Origin: Pseudomonas arsenicoxydans
GTDB lineage: Bacteria > Pseudomonadota > Gammaproteobacteria > Pseudomonadales > Pseudomonadaceae
Assembly: GCF_900103875.1 (NCBI RefSeq)
Contig: NZ_LT629705.1
Location: 572,501-636,500 of the forward strand
DNA length: 64,000 bases
Direction: 5' to 3'
A program made the translations under genes and the position numbers. A model generated the notes under the pieces. The model searched no databases and was not told where the DNA came from. It saw only the letters and a list, made by a program, of their open reading frames with translations. Of this stretch, positions 19,915 to 28,364 are shown in pieces; positions within the stretch are counted from its first letter, which is position 1; every line of letters begins with the position of its first letter.

Positions 19915-20640
19915 ATGTCTGTGATCAACTTCAACATCGCCCAATGGCGCGCATGGGCCCCGGGGCTCGAAAGCGTGGACGATTGGCAGGCCTGGAGCCG
20001 ACAACCGGTCGCGCTTCAGAACAGCGATGCCGCCCCCGACGTCTCTTTTCTCCCGGCGATGCAGCGTCGGCGACTCAGTCGTCTCGCGCGGATGGCATTC
20101 AGTGTCGGCTGGCCGTTGGCCGAGGGTCGCGATGAGCTACCGCTGGTCTTTATTTCCCGTCACGGCGAAACCCCACGTACCTTTGAGATTCTCAGCGACC
20201 TGGCCGCCGATCAGCCGTTGTCGCCCACTCAATTCAGCTTGTCGGTGCACAACGCAGTGATTGGCCTCTGGTCGATCATGCGGGGTGAAACCAGCGAAAT
20301 GACCGCCCTCGCCGCAGCCGGCGACGGCCTTGAAAACGGCATGCTAGAGGCCGCTGCGCTGCTCGCCGAAGGCGCGCCAGCCGTTTTGCTGATCGTCACC
20401 GAGGAACAGCCGCCTCAAGCCTACTCGGCCTGGATTGATGATGTGCCGTTCCCTTATGCGGTCGGTCTGTTACTGACCCCGGGCACCGAGTGGCAGCTGT
20501 CCCTGAACAGCGCTGCGGATCAGTTGTCCAAATCCCACTGGCCCCATGCCCTGAATCTATTGCGTACCCTGCTCGGCCAGCAGACCACCTGCCAACATGC
20601 CTGGAAAAATCGTGTATGGACCTGGCAACGCAACCTGTAA
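19915..20640 (+). CDS. apeC: Aryl polyene chain-length factor (ketosynthase-like, ApeC type)
   Basis: A 241-residue, shortened ketosynthase-like protein. Established work on aryl polyenes shows that ApeC pairs with the ketosynthase ApeO as a chain-length factor. The segment SLSVHNAVIGLWSI stands where a ketosynthase would carry its nucleophilic Cys, so it is catalytically dead, as expected. ATG 19915 has AGGGGCGGG upstream; an overlapping ATG at 19911 is in another frame. It is the first gene of the cluster and overlaps the next by 25 bases. Confidence 0.85.
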   Translation: MSVINFNIAQWRAWAPGLESVDDWQAWSRQPVALQNSDAAPDVSFLPAMQRRRLSRLARMAFSVGWPLAEGRDELPLVFISRHGETPRTFEILSDLAADQPLSPTQFSLSVHNAVIGLWSIMRGETSEMTALAAAGDGLENGMLEAAALLAEGAPAVLLIVTEEQPPQAYSAWIDDVPFPYAVGLLLTPGTEWQLSLNSAADQLSKSHWPHALNLLRTLLGQQTTCQHAWKNRVWTWQRNL

Positions 20641-21425
20641 CCGAAAAAAACCGCGACGCTTATTACTGGCGTCTGCTGGCCACTGCCGCGAGCTTCACCC
20701 TCTTCGGGTTGGGTGGACTGTGCCTGCGTCTTGTGGTTTTCCCGCTGTTGAGCTGCCTGCCCGGCGATGCCCAGGCACATCGACTGCGTGCGCGCATCAC
20801 CGTCAGCCGCTGCTTCTGGTTTTTCGTGCGGTTCATGGCTCGCACTGGCGTGCTGACCTACGATATCCAGGGCGCGGAAAAACTCGGTCGACCGGGCCAG
20901 ATGATCATTGCCAATCACCCGTCGCTGATCGATGTGGTGTTCCTGATCGGCCTGGTCAGCCACGCCAATTGCGTGGTCAAGCAAAGCCTCTGGACCAACC
21001 CCTTCACCCGTGGCCCTCTGCGCCGCACCGACTACATCAGCAACGACGGCAGCATGGACATGCTGGACAGGGCGGCCGAGGCACTGAAAAACGGCCAGAC
21101 CCTGATCATTTTTCCCGAAGGCACCCGTACCCAGCCAGGCAAACCACCAGCCTTTCATCGGGGGGGCGCAGCAATCGCCATGCGCGGTGCGAAAATCCTC
21201 ACCCCAGTGATCATCAAGGTCAATCCGAGCACATTGACCAAGGCGGAACCCTGGTATCGCATCCCAAAACGCCGTGTGCACTTCAGTTTCCGTGTTGGGG
21301 CCGATATAGATCCACAAGCCTTCGCCGCGTGTGGCCCTGCGCCTCAGGCCTCGCGCAAGCTCAACGATTATTTGCATCACTACTTTATCAAGGAGCTCGC
21401 CGAAGATGAGCGATCTACACCGTGA
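20616..21425 (+). CDS. PlsC-like lysophospholipid acyltransferase of pigment cluster
   Basis: A 269-residue membrane-associated acyltransferase. An N-terminal hydrophobic helix (about 17-40) precedes the acyltransferase motifs NHPSLID (NHx4D-like) and FPEGTRT. It presumably acylates the glycerol or sugar carrier to which the aryl polyene is attached (ApeD position in described clusters). The start at 20616 (MDLATQ) lies within the end of apeC. The acceptor is not predictable from sequence. Confidence 0.8.
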   Translation: MDLATQPVTEKNRDAYYWRLLATAASFTLFGLGGLCLRLVVFPLLSCLPGDAQAHRLRARITVSRCFWFFVRFMARTGVLTYDIQGAEKLGRPGQMIIANHPSLIDVVFLIGLVSHANCVVKQSLWTNPFTRGPLRRTDYISNDGSMDMLDRAAEALKNGQTLIIFPEGTRTQPGKPPAFHRGGAAIAMRGAKILTPVIIKVNPSTLTKAEPWYRIPKRRVHFSFRVGADIDPQAFAACGPAPQASRKLNDYLHHYFIKELAEDERSTP

Positions 21426-21666
21426 CATCAAACTGCTGATCATCGAAGCCTTGGGCCTGGAAGACATCAGCGTCGACGATATTGGCGACGACCAGACGCT
21501 GTTTGGCGAAGGCCTGGGACTGGACTCGGTGGACGCCCTGGAACTGGGCCTTGCGATCCAGAAAAAGTACGGCATCAAAATCGATGCCGACGCCAAGGAC
21601 ACTCGTAATCATTTCAGTAACGTGGCGAGCCTTGCGGCGTTCGTCACCGCAAAACAGGCAGCTTGA
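21406..21666 (+). CDS. apeE: Acyl carrier protein 1 of aryl polyene synthase
   Basis: An 86-residue acidic carrier protein with the phosphopantetheine site GLDSVDALEL (S41). It carries growing polyene intermediates for the type II synthase. AGGAG at 21391-21395 precedes ATG 21406; the gene overlaps the acyltransferase gene by 20 bases. A second carrier follows, as in other aryl polyene clusters. Confidence 0.88.
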   Translation: MSDLHRDIKLLIIEALGLEDISVDDIGDDQTLFGEGLGLDSVDALELGLAIQKKYGIKIDADAKDTRNHFSNVASLAAFVTAKQAA

Positions 21667-21675
21667 GACCGGACC

Positions 21676-21930
21676 ATGCAAACTCGAGACGACATTTTCA
21701 ACACCCTGCGCGATGCCTTGGTCGAACTCTTCGAGCTGGATCCTGACCGCGTCAGCCTCGAATCCAATTTGTATCAGGACCTGGAGATCGACAGCATCGA
21801 CGCCGTCGACCTGATTGATCACATCAAGCGCCAGACCGGCAAGAAAATCGCCGCCGAAGAATTCAAATCGGTGCGCACCGTCGGCGACGTGGTCGAGGCG
21901 GTCTACCGTCTGGTTCAACCCGCCGCATGA
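21676..21930 (+). CDS. apeF: Acyl carrier protein 2 of aryl polyene synthase
   Basis: An 84-residue carrier protein with attachment site EIDSIDAVDL (S40). It differs clearly from the first carrier (DSI instead of DSV, more basic helix III), so the two may serve starter loading and extension separately. It ends in an ATGA overlap with the membrane-protein gene. Confidence 0.88.
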   Translation: MQTRDDIFNTLRDALVELFELDPDRVSLESNLYQDLEIDSIDAVDLIDHIKRQTGKKIAAEEFKSVRTVGDVVEAVYRLVQPAA

Positions 21931-22472
21931 GCCGATTGATCGGCCTGGGCCTGCTGCTGGCAGGCCTGTTGTACCCCTTTGCGGTGTATTTCGGCATGGA
22001 GCATTTTGCTCCGTGGCAGTTCGGCCTGTTGCTGGGCAGCTTGTGGCTGGCGCGTGCCGTGCTCGGCGCGCGCCGCCCTGGCAGCCTGTGGATGGCATTG
22101 ACCGCCATCGGGTTTTGCCTGTTGCTGGCGCTTTTCGACAGTCCGCTGTTATTGCGCTGGTATCCCGTGCTGATCAACGCCTTCCTGCTCGGGCTGTTTG
22201 GCCTGAGCCTGAAAATCGGGCCGCCGATGGTCGAGCGGCTGGCAAGGCTGCGTGAACCGCACTTGCCGGCCAGAGCCATTGTTTATACCCGCCAGGTGAC
22301 GATCGTCTGGTGTGTTTTTTTTCTCTTTAACGGTTTGCTCGCCGCCGCCCTGACGCTTTGGGCGCCGCTGAGCTGGTGGATGTTGTACACCGGCCTGATT
22401 TCCTACGGATTGATGGGCTTGCTGTTTGCCATTGAATGGCTCATACGACAACGGGTACGAGGCCACCCATGA
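21927..22472 (+). CDS. Small polytopic membrane protein of aryl polyene cluster
   Basis: 181 residues with about five hydrophobic helices (for example IGLGLLLAGLLYPFAVYF and WCVFFLFNGLLAAALTLW). It resembles the COG4648 membrane proteins that accompany aryl polyene genes (ApeG position). Function is unknown; it may hold the synthase at the inner membrane. It overlaps both neighbours by 4 bases. Confidence 0.75.
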   Translation: MSRLIGLGLLLAGLLYPFAVYFGMEHFAPWQFGLLLGSLWLARAVLGARRPGSLWMALTAIGFCLLLALFDSPLLLRWYPVLINAFLLGLFGLSLKIGPPMVERLARLREPHLPARAIVYTRQVTIVWCVFFLFNGLLAAALTLWAPLSWWMLYTGLISYGLMGLLFAIEWLIRQRVRGHP

Positions 22473-24151
22473 ATTGGATAAAACTTGAGCAGTTGCTGCT
22501 CAAGGCTCAACCGGAACGCGCCGTGACGGCCGAGCCGGCATTGAATCACGCACAGCTGTGCGAACAGGCGCTGAGCCTGGCAGCCGGCCTGCAATCCCAA
22601 GGCGTGCAACGCATCGCCGTGCACCTGGAAGACGCCGCCGAGCTGGCGATTGCACTGCTCGGTGCCTGGCGTGCCGGGGTCAGTGTACTGCTGCCCGCCG
22701 ATCTGCAATCGCAAACTCGCCAGCGCTGGTCGAGCGAAGTCGATTTGTGGCTGACCGATCAGGCGGATGACGCGCACCTCACTGATTACCGCCACGCGCC
22801 ACTGAGCGCCGCTGCGCTGGATCTGGATCGCTGCCAGTTAAGCCTGTGCACATCCGGCTCCAGTGGCGAGCCCAAGCGCATCGACAAGAACCTGCGTCAA
22901 CTGGCCAACGAAGTTCAGGCGCTGGAACAGTTGTGGGGCGCGGATCTGGGGCAGGCCTGCATCATCGGCAGCGTCGCTACCCAGCACATCTACGGCCTGT
23001 TGTTTCGGGTGTTGTGGCCGCTGTGCGCCGGTCGCTCGTTCCTGCGCAAACAACTGGCTTTCCCGGAAGACTTGCAACGCGCCAGTCGCGAACACCCGGC
23101 GTTTGCCTGGGTTGCCAGCCCGGCGCTGCTCAAGCGCATGGGCGATAACCTCGACTGGCCGGCCTTGAGCGCCGTTCGCCGAGTGTTTTCATCCGGCGGC
23201 GCGCTACCGGTCGAAGCCGCGCAAAGCCTTTTTGAGCGGCTGCACCAATGGCCGACCGAAATCTTTGGCAGTTCGGAAACTGGCGGCATCGCCTGGCGCC
23301 AGGGTCACGAGCTCTGGCAACCCTTCGCAGATATCGAGCTGAGCCAGGACAGCGATGGCGCCCTCTTGATTGCGTCTCCCTACTTGCCCGCCGGCCACAT
23401 CGAGCACACCGCCGATGCGGCCAGAATCGACGCCGACGGCCGCTTCGAACTGCTTGGACGGCTGGACCGGATCGTCAAGCTGGAAGAAAAGCGCATCTCG
23501 CTGCCGATGCTGGAAAAGGCGCTGACTGATCATGACTGGGTGGCCGAAGCGCGCCTCGGCGTGGTCCGGGAAAATCGCGCCTCGCTGGGTGCGTTGCTGG
23601 TGCTGACAGACGCCGGCCTGCATGCGTTGCGCAATCAAGGTCGACGCACCCTCACCGAAGCGCTGCGTCAGCATCTGAGCCAGCATTGCGAAGCCCTGGC
23701 TCTGCCGCGACGCTGGCGAATGTTGCGCCAGTTGCCGCTGAACGCTCAGGGCAAACTGCCCCAGGCCGACGTCGAAGCCTTGCTGCTGGCGCCCCGTCCC
23801 AAGGCGCCGCAAGTGTTGGAGCAAGTCGAAGTCGAAGGTGAATGGAGCCTGCAACTGGCGGTGCCGCCGGACCTGGCCTATTTCAGCGGACACTTCCCGA
23901 AGACACCGGTGCTGCCTGGCGTGGTGCAGGTGGATTGGGCCTTGAGCCTGGGCCAGCAATTGATGAAGCTGCCCGCAAAATTTGCCGGCATGGAAGTGCT
24001 GAAATTCCAGCAACTGGTGCGCCCGGGCGACGAAGTCCAGTTGCACCTGCGCTTCGACCCTGAACGCGGCAAGCTGTACTTCGCCTATCGCAATGAAACC
24101 GCGACCTGTTCCAGCGGGCGCATCTTGCTGGAGGCTGTGGGTGATGCATAA
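22469..24151 (+). CDS. apeH: Fused aryl-ACP ligase and 3-hydroxyacyl-ACP dehydratase (ApeH-ApeI)
   Basis: 560 residues in two parts. Residues 1-440 are an adenylate-forming ligase (P-loop [29 protein letters not shown]) that should activate the aryl starter (coumarate-like) and load it on a carrier protein. Residues about 447-560 are a FabZ-like hotdog domain, [15 protein letters not shown], with catalytic H475. In the E. coli and Xenorhabdus clusters I recall these as separate ApeH and ApeI. The reading frame is continuous through the linker, so this is a true gene fusion. Confidence 0.85.
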   Translation: MNWIKLEQLLLKAQPERAVTAEPALNHAQLCEQALSLAAGLQSQGVQRIAVHLEDAAELAIALLGAWRAGVSVLLPADLQSQTRQRWSSEVDLWLTDQADDAHLTDYRHAPLSAAALDLDRCQLSLCTSGSSGEPKRIDKNLRQLANEVQALEQLWGADLGQACIIGSVATQHIYGLLFRVLWPLCAGRSFLRKQLAFPEDLQRASREHPAFAWVASPALLKRMGDNLDWPALSAVRRVFSSGGALPVEAAQSLFERLHQWPTEIFGSSETGGIAWRQGHELWQPFADIELSQDSDGALLIASPYLPAGHIEHTADAARIDADGRFELLGRLDRIVKLEEKRISLPMLEKALTDHDWVAEARLGVVRENRASLGALLVLTDAGLHALRNQGRRTLTEALRQHLSQHCEALALPRRWRMLRQLPLNAQGKLPQADVEALLLAPRPKAPQVLEQVEVEGEWSLQLAVPPDLAYFSGHFPKTPVLPGVVQVDWALSLGQQLMKLPAKFAGMEVLKFQQLVRPGDEVQLHLRFDPERGKLYFAYRNETATCSSGRILLEAVGDA

Positions 24152-24878
24152 CCCCTGCGCCGTGGTACCGGTCTACAACCATGAAACCGCCATCACCACG
24201 GTGGTCGACGCGCTGATTGCCAGCGGCCTGCCGTGTATTCTGGTGGACGATGCCAGCGATCAGGCCTGCGCCAGAGTGCTCGACCAGCTCGCGCAGCGCG
24301 AAATGGTTAACCTGATCCGCCTCGCCGCCAATCAGGGCAAGGGTGGTGCAGTCATGACCGGTTTTCGCGAAGCCTCGCGCCTGGGATTCAGCCACGCCTT
24401 GCAAGTGGACGCCGACGGCCAGCACGACCTGCAGGATGTGAAGACCTTCATCGAAGAATCGCGTCGGCATCCCGACGCGGTGATCTGTGGTTATCCGCAA
24501 TACGACGCCAGCGTGCCCAAAGGTCGTCTGTACGCCCGCTACCTGACCCACGTCATGGTCTGGATCAACACGCTTTCATTGCAGATTCGCGATTCCATGT
24601 GCGGTTTCCGCATCTATCCATTGCCAGCAACGCTGGCGCTGATCGACTCGGCAAAAATCGGCAAGCGCATGGATTTCGACTCGGACATCCTCGTGCGGCT
24701 GGCCTGGCGCAAACTGCCGATGCAGTGGTTGCCGGTGCGGGTTCATTACCCGCTGGACGGCGTCTCGCATTTCCGCATGTTTCACGACAACGTGCTGATT
24801 TCCAGCATGCACACACGGCTGTTCTTCGGCATGTTGCTGCGGGCGCCGCTGATCCTCTGGCGACGGTGGCGGACATGA
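24144..24878 (+). CDS. Family 2 glycosyltransferase of pigment cluster
   Basis: 244 residues with a GT-A fold: VVPVYNHE at the N-terminus, a DADGQHD metal/nucleotide motif and a DSMCGFRIYP acceptor region, similar to dolichyl-phosphate-mannose-synthase-like enzymes. Probably links a sugar to the polyene or its lipid anchor. ATG 24144 lies within the last codons of the ligase-dehydratase gene (8-base overlap). In described clusters this activity and the next one can be parts of one protein. Confidence 0.83.
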   Translation: MHNPCAVVPVYNHETAITTVVDALIASGLPCILVDDASDQACARVLDQLAQREMVNLIRLAANQGKGGAVMTGFREASRLGFSHALQVDADGQHDLQDVKTFIEESRRHPDAVICGYPQYDASVPKGRLYARYLTHVMVWINTLSLQIRDSMCGFRIYPLPATLALIDSAKIGKRMDFDSDILVRLAWRKLPMQWLPVRVHYPLDGVSHFRMFHDNVLISSMHTRLFFGMLLRAPLILWRRWRT

Positions 24879-25822
24879 ACATCAACGCAGACAAACAGCA
24901 CTGGGCCGACCGACAGGAACGCGGCAGTTTCTGGCTGATGAAACTCACCGCGTTCGGCGCCAAGGTCCTCGGTCGCCGTCTGCTGAGCCCGCTGCTGTAT
25001 GGCATCGTCCTGTATTTTTTCCTGTTCGGTCGCAGCGCCCGTCAAAGCGCCTGGCAATACCAGCAACGGCTCGCCGACTGGAGTGGTCGCCCAGAATTGC
25101 GCCCGACCCAGTGGCGGGTGTTCGGCCAGTTCATGGCTTTCGCCGATTCGATGCTCGACAAACTCGACGTGTGGAACGGCAAGCTGAGCATCGAGCAAAT
25201 CGAAATCATCGACCCGGCACTGCTGCGCAATCAGTTGCGCGGAACCCGCGGGCAAATGCTGGTGGGCGCGCATCTGGGTAACCTCGAAGTCTGCCGCGCG
25301 CTGGCGGAGATCGGCGAGAAAGTCACGATGAACGTGCTGGTGCACACCAAGCATGCCGAGCAATTCAACCGTCTACTGGGTGAAGCCGGGGCGACCAACT
25401 TGCGGCTGATTCAGGTCAGCGAGCTGGACCCGCTGATCATGTTGCAACTGCATGAACGCCTCGAGCGCGGCGAGTGGCTGGCGATTGCCGGCGACCGTGT
25501 GCCGTTGCATGGCGGACGTAGCGTGACGGTGGACTTCCTCGGGCATCAGGCCGCGTTCCCTCAGGGACCGTGGCTGCTGGCCGGTCTGCTCAAATGCCCG
25601 ATCAATCTGCTGATGTGCCTGAAGAAACCGTCGGGCCAATACCGCGTGACCCTCGAGCCGTTTACCGAGGCCGTGGTGTGGAAACGCAGCGACCGCGAAC
25701 AGGTCATACATCAGTGGGCGACCCGCTACGCCGAACGCCTGGGTCACTATTGCCTCGAAGCGCCTCAACAATGGTTCAACTTTTACCCTTTCTGGAAGAC
25801 CGATGACGACGCCAACGCTTGA
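24875..25822 (+). CDS. LpxL-like lipid acyltransferase of pigment cluster
   Basis: 315 residues, lauroyl/myristoyl-acyltransferase fold: one N-terminal hydrophobic helix (LLSPLLYGIVLYFFLFG), the GAHLGNLEVCRA block equivalent to the HxxxxE/D catalytic motif, and AGDRVPLHGG. It probably acylates the lipid anchor of the aryl polyene. ATG 24875 overlaps the glycosyltransferase stop (ATGA), and the upstream part of the open frame lies entirely inside that gene. Confidence 0.83.
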   Translation: MNINADKQHWADRQERGSFWLMKLTAFGAKVLGRRLLSPLLYGIVLYFFLFGRSARQSAWQYQQRLADWSGRPELRPTQWRVFGQFMAFADSMLDKLDVWNGKLSIEQIEIIDPALLRNQLRGTRGQMLVGAHLGNLEVCRALAEIGEKVTMNVLVHTKHAEQFNRLLGEAGATNLRLIQVSELDPLIMLQLHERLERGEWLAIAGDRVPLHGGRSVTVDFLGHQAAFPQGPWLLAGLLKCPINLLMCLKKPSGQYRVTLEPFTEAVVWKRSDREQVIHQWATRYAERLGHYCLEAPQQWFNFYPFWKTDDDANA

Positions 25823-27347
25823 GCCGGTAACCTTCGGCGAACTCCCTTTGCGCATTGAAGACGTGCTGGCCCTGGCCAACCGTCAGGTGCCGACGCAGTT
25901 GCAAAGTGATCCCGCGTACCGTGAGCGCATTGCCAAGGGCGCGCGATTCCTCGATTCCCTGCTGGACAAGGAAGGCGTGATCTACGGCGTGACCACCGGC
26001 TACGGCGATTCTTGCGTGGTCGCCGTACCGCTGCATCACGTCGAGGCCCTGCCCCGCCATCTGTACACCTTCCACGGTTGCGGACTGGGCAAACTGCTCG
26101 ACGCCCAAGCCACGCGCGCGGTGCTCGCCGCGCGTTTGCAGTCGCTTTGCCACGGCGTGTCGGGTGTGCGCGTGGAACTGCTTGAGCGCCTGCAAGCGTT
26201 CCTCGAACACGACATCCTGCCGCTGATCCCGGAAGAAGGTTCAGTAGGCGCCAGCGGCGATCTGACGCCGTTGTCTTACGTCGCGGCTACCTTGTCCGGC
26301 GAGCGCGAGGTGATGTTCCGTGGCGAACGCCGCCAGGCGGCCGACGTGCACCGTGAACTTGGCTGGCAGCCGCTGGTGCTGCGCCCGAAAGAAGCCCTGG
26401 CATTGATGAACGGCACTGCCGTGATGACCGGCCTCGCCTGCCTGGCCTATGCCCGTGCCGATTACCTGCTGCAATTGGCCACGCGCATCACCGCGCTGAA
26501 CGTGGTCGCGCTGCAAGGCAACCCGGAACACTTCGACGAACGCCTGTTCGCCGCCAAACCGCATCCGGGGCAGATGCAAGTGGCCGCGTGGCTGCGCAAA
26601 GACTTGGCAATCGACGCACCGACCGCGCCGCTGCATCGCCTGCAAGACCGCTATTCCCTGCGCTGCGCGCCGCATGTACTCGGCGTCCTGGCCGACAGCC
26701 TGAACTGGCTGCGCTCGTTCATCGAGATAGAACTCAACAGCGCCAACGACAACCCGATCATCGACGCCGAAGCCGAGCGCGTGCTGCACGGCGGGCATTT
26801 CTACGGCGGCCACATCGCGTTCGCCATGGACAGCCTGAAAAACCTGGTGGCCAACGTCGCCGACCTGCTCGACCGTCAACTCGCGCTGCTGGTGGATGAG
26901 CGTTACAACCATGGCTTGCCGAGCAATCTGTCCGGCGCCAGCGCTGACCGGGCGATGCTCAATCACGGCTTCAAGGCCGTGCAGATCGGCACCAGCGCCT
27001 GGACTGCCGAGGCCCTGAAAAACACCATGCCGGCCAGCGTCTTCTCGCGCTCCACCGAATGCCACAACCAGGACAAGGTGAGCATGGGCACCATCGCCGC
27101 CCGTGATGCGATCCGCGTGCTGGAGCTGACCGAACAAGTCGCCGCTGCCACCTTGCTCGCCGCCAATCAGGGCGTGTGGCTGCGCAGCAAGGCTGAAGAC
27201 GCGCGGCCGTTGCCGCCCGCCCTGGCCGCCATGCACGAAGAACTGGGCAAGGACTTCCCGCCGGTCATCGAAGACCGTGCGCTGGAAGGTGAATTGCGCC
27301 TGTGCCTCAAACGGATTGCCGAGCAACACTGGAGGCTGCATGCGTAG
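25803..27347 (+). CDS. MIO-type aromatic amino acid ammonia-lyase (HAL/TAL/PAL family)
   Basis: 514 residues with the self-cyclising Ala150-Ser151-Gly152 (ASGDLTPLSY) and catalytic Y61 (YGVTTGYG). It releases ammonia from an aromatic amino acid; in this cluster the sensible product is 4-coumarate (from Tyr) or cinnamate as polyene starter. The selectivity pair, aligned by eye, reads F90-H91, unlike His-Leu of tyrosine lyases, Phe-Leu of phenylalanine lyases and Ser-His of HutH. Substrate is therefore open. It overlaps the previous gene by 20 bases; no hut genes are nearby. Confidence 0.88.
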   Translation: MTTPTLEPVTFGELPLRIEDVLALANRQVPTQLQSDPAYRERIAKGARFLDSLLDKEGVIYGVTTGYGDSCVVAVPLHHVEALPRHLYTFHGCGLGKLLDAQATRAVLAARLQSLCHGVSGVRVELLERLQAFLEHDILPLIPEEGSVGASGDLTPLSYVAATLSGEREVMFRGERRQAADVHRELGWQPLVLRPKEALALMNGTAVMTGLACLAYARADYLLQLATRITALNVVALQGNPEHFDERLFAAKPHPGQMQVAAWLRKDLAIDAPTAPLHRLQDRYSLRCAPHVLGVLADSLNWLRSFIEIELNSANDNPIIDAEAERVLHGGHFYGGHIAFAMDSLKNLVANVADLLDRQLALLVDERYNHGLPSNLSGASADRAMLNHGFKAVQIGTSAWTAEALKNTMPASVFSRSTECHNQDKVSMGTIAARDAIRVLELTEQVAAATLLAANQGVWLRSKAEDARPLPPALAAMHEELGKDFPPVIEDRALEGELRLCLKRIAEQHWRLHA

Positions 27348-27765
27348 CAAGGGAGTGCTTCATGCCGATACGGAAATCCTCGTACCGTTCTTTGACGTCG
27401 ACACCATGAACGTCGTCTGGCACGGCCATTACATCAAATACCTCGAAGTGGCCCGCTGCGCGCTGCTGGACAAGATCGGCCATAACTACACCGCGATGGT
27501 CGAATCGGGTTATGCCTGGCCGGTGATCGACCTGCAATTACGCTATGTGCGTGGCGCCGTGTTCGGTCAGAAGCTGAACGTGCGCGCCAACCTGGTGGAG
27601 TGGGAGAACCGCCTGAAGATCAATTACCTGATCAGCGACCTGGACACTGGCGAGCGGTTGACCCGCGCCAGCTCGGTGCAGGTTGCTGTCGACATGACCA
27701 GCCGTGAGATGCAGCTGGCTTCACCAAAGATCTTCACCGACGCTGTTGAAAGGATGCTGGCATGA
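27340..27765 (+). CDS. apeK: Hotdog acyl-ACP/CoA thioesterase (YbgC-like)
   Basis: 141 residues, 4-hydroxybenzoyl-CoA thioesterase fold. The catalytic strand-helix VDTMNVVWHGHYIKYLEVAR corresponds to the DTDAGGVVYHxxY motif of YbgC. It should hydrolyse aryl polyene thioesters or edit blocked carrier proteins. GGAGG at 27331-27335 and ATG 27340 lie within the end of the ammonia-lyase gene; it overlaps the next gene by ATGA. Confidence 0.83.
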   Translation: MRSKGVLHADTEILVPFFDVDTMNVVWHGHYIKYLEVARCALLDKIGHNYTAMVESGYAWPVIDLQLRYVRGAVFGQKLNVRANLVEWENRLKINYLISDLDTGERLTRASSVQVAVDMTSREMQLASPKIFTDAVERMLA

Positions 27766-28364
27766 ACCCGTTTTTTAGATGCCTCGGTGCGTTAGCACTG
27801 CTTGGGTTGTCATCGATCGCTCACGCCTTCGATCTGCAACAACTGAGCGATCAACTGGCCAGACCCGATGTGATCCACGGCAACTTCATCCAGGAAAAAC
27901 ACCTGCGTGCGCTGCCCCAGCCACTGACCAGCAAGGGCACTTTCGTCCTCGCAAAAAACCACGGTTTGCTCTGGCTGCTGAAAACGCCGCTGCAACAGGA
28001 TTACCGCATCACCGACAAAGGCATCGCCCGACGCGACGCCAATGGTTGGCAGATGCTGCCAGGCAAGAGTGCCGGCACCGAGCAGAACCGGTTGTTCCTC
28101 GCCGTGCTGCAAGGTGACAGCAGCGGCCTGCAACGGGATTTCGAGCTGTCGATGAGCGGCGAGGCGCAGAACTGGAAGCTGACGCTGACCCCGCGCTCGA
28201 TGCTGCTCAAACAAGTGTTCAACCAGATCAACATCACTGGCGGCGAATTGGTGCACAGCATCGAGCTGCTGGAAACCCAGGGTGACAGCACCCTGTTGCG
28301 CATGCAGGACAGCACCAGCGCCCAACCGCTGAGCGACGCGGAGCAACATGACTTTGCCGAGTGA
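27762..28364 (+). CDS. LolA-like periplasmic carrier of pigment cluster
   Basis: 200 residues with a signal peptide (cleavage near AHA-FD) and a LolA-type half-barrel (HGNFIQEKHLRALPQPLTS). It presumably shuttles the lipid-linked polyene or a lipoprotein across the periplasm to the outer membrane (ApeL position). It overlaps the exporter gene by 17 bases. Confidence 0.82.
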   Translation: MNPFFRCLGALALLGLSSIAHAFDLQQLSDQLARPDVIHGNFIQEKHLRALPQPLTSKGTFVLAKNHGLLWLLKTPLQQDYRITDKGIARRDANGWQMLPGKSAGTEQNRLFLAVLQGDSSGLQRDFELSMSGEAQNWKLTLTPRSMLLKQVFNQINITGGELVHSIELLETQGDSTLLRMQDSTSAQPLSDAEQHDFAE

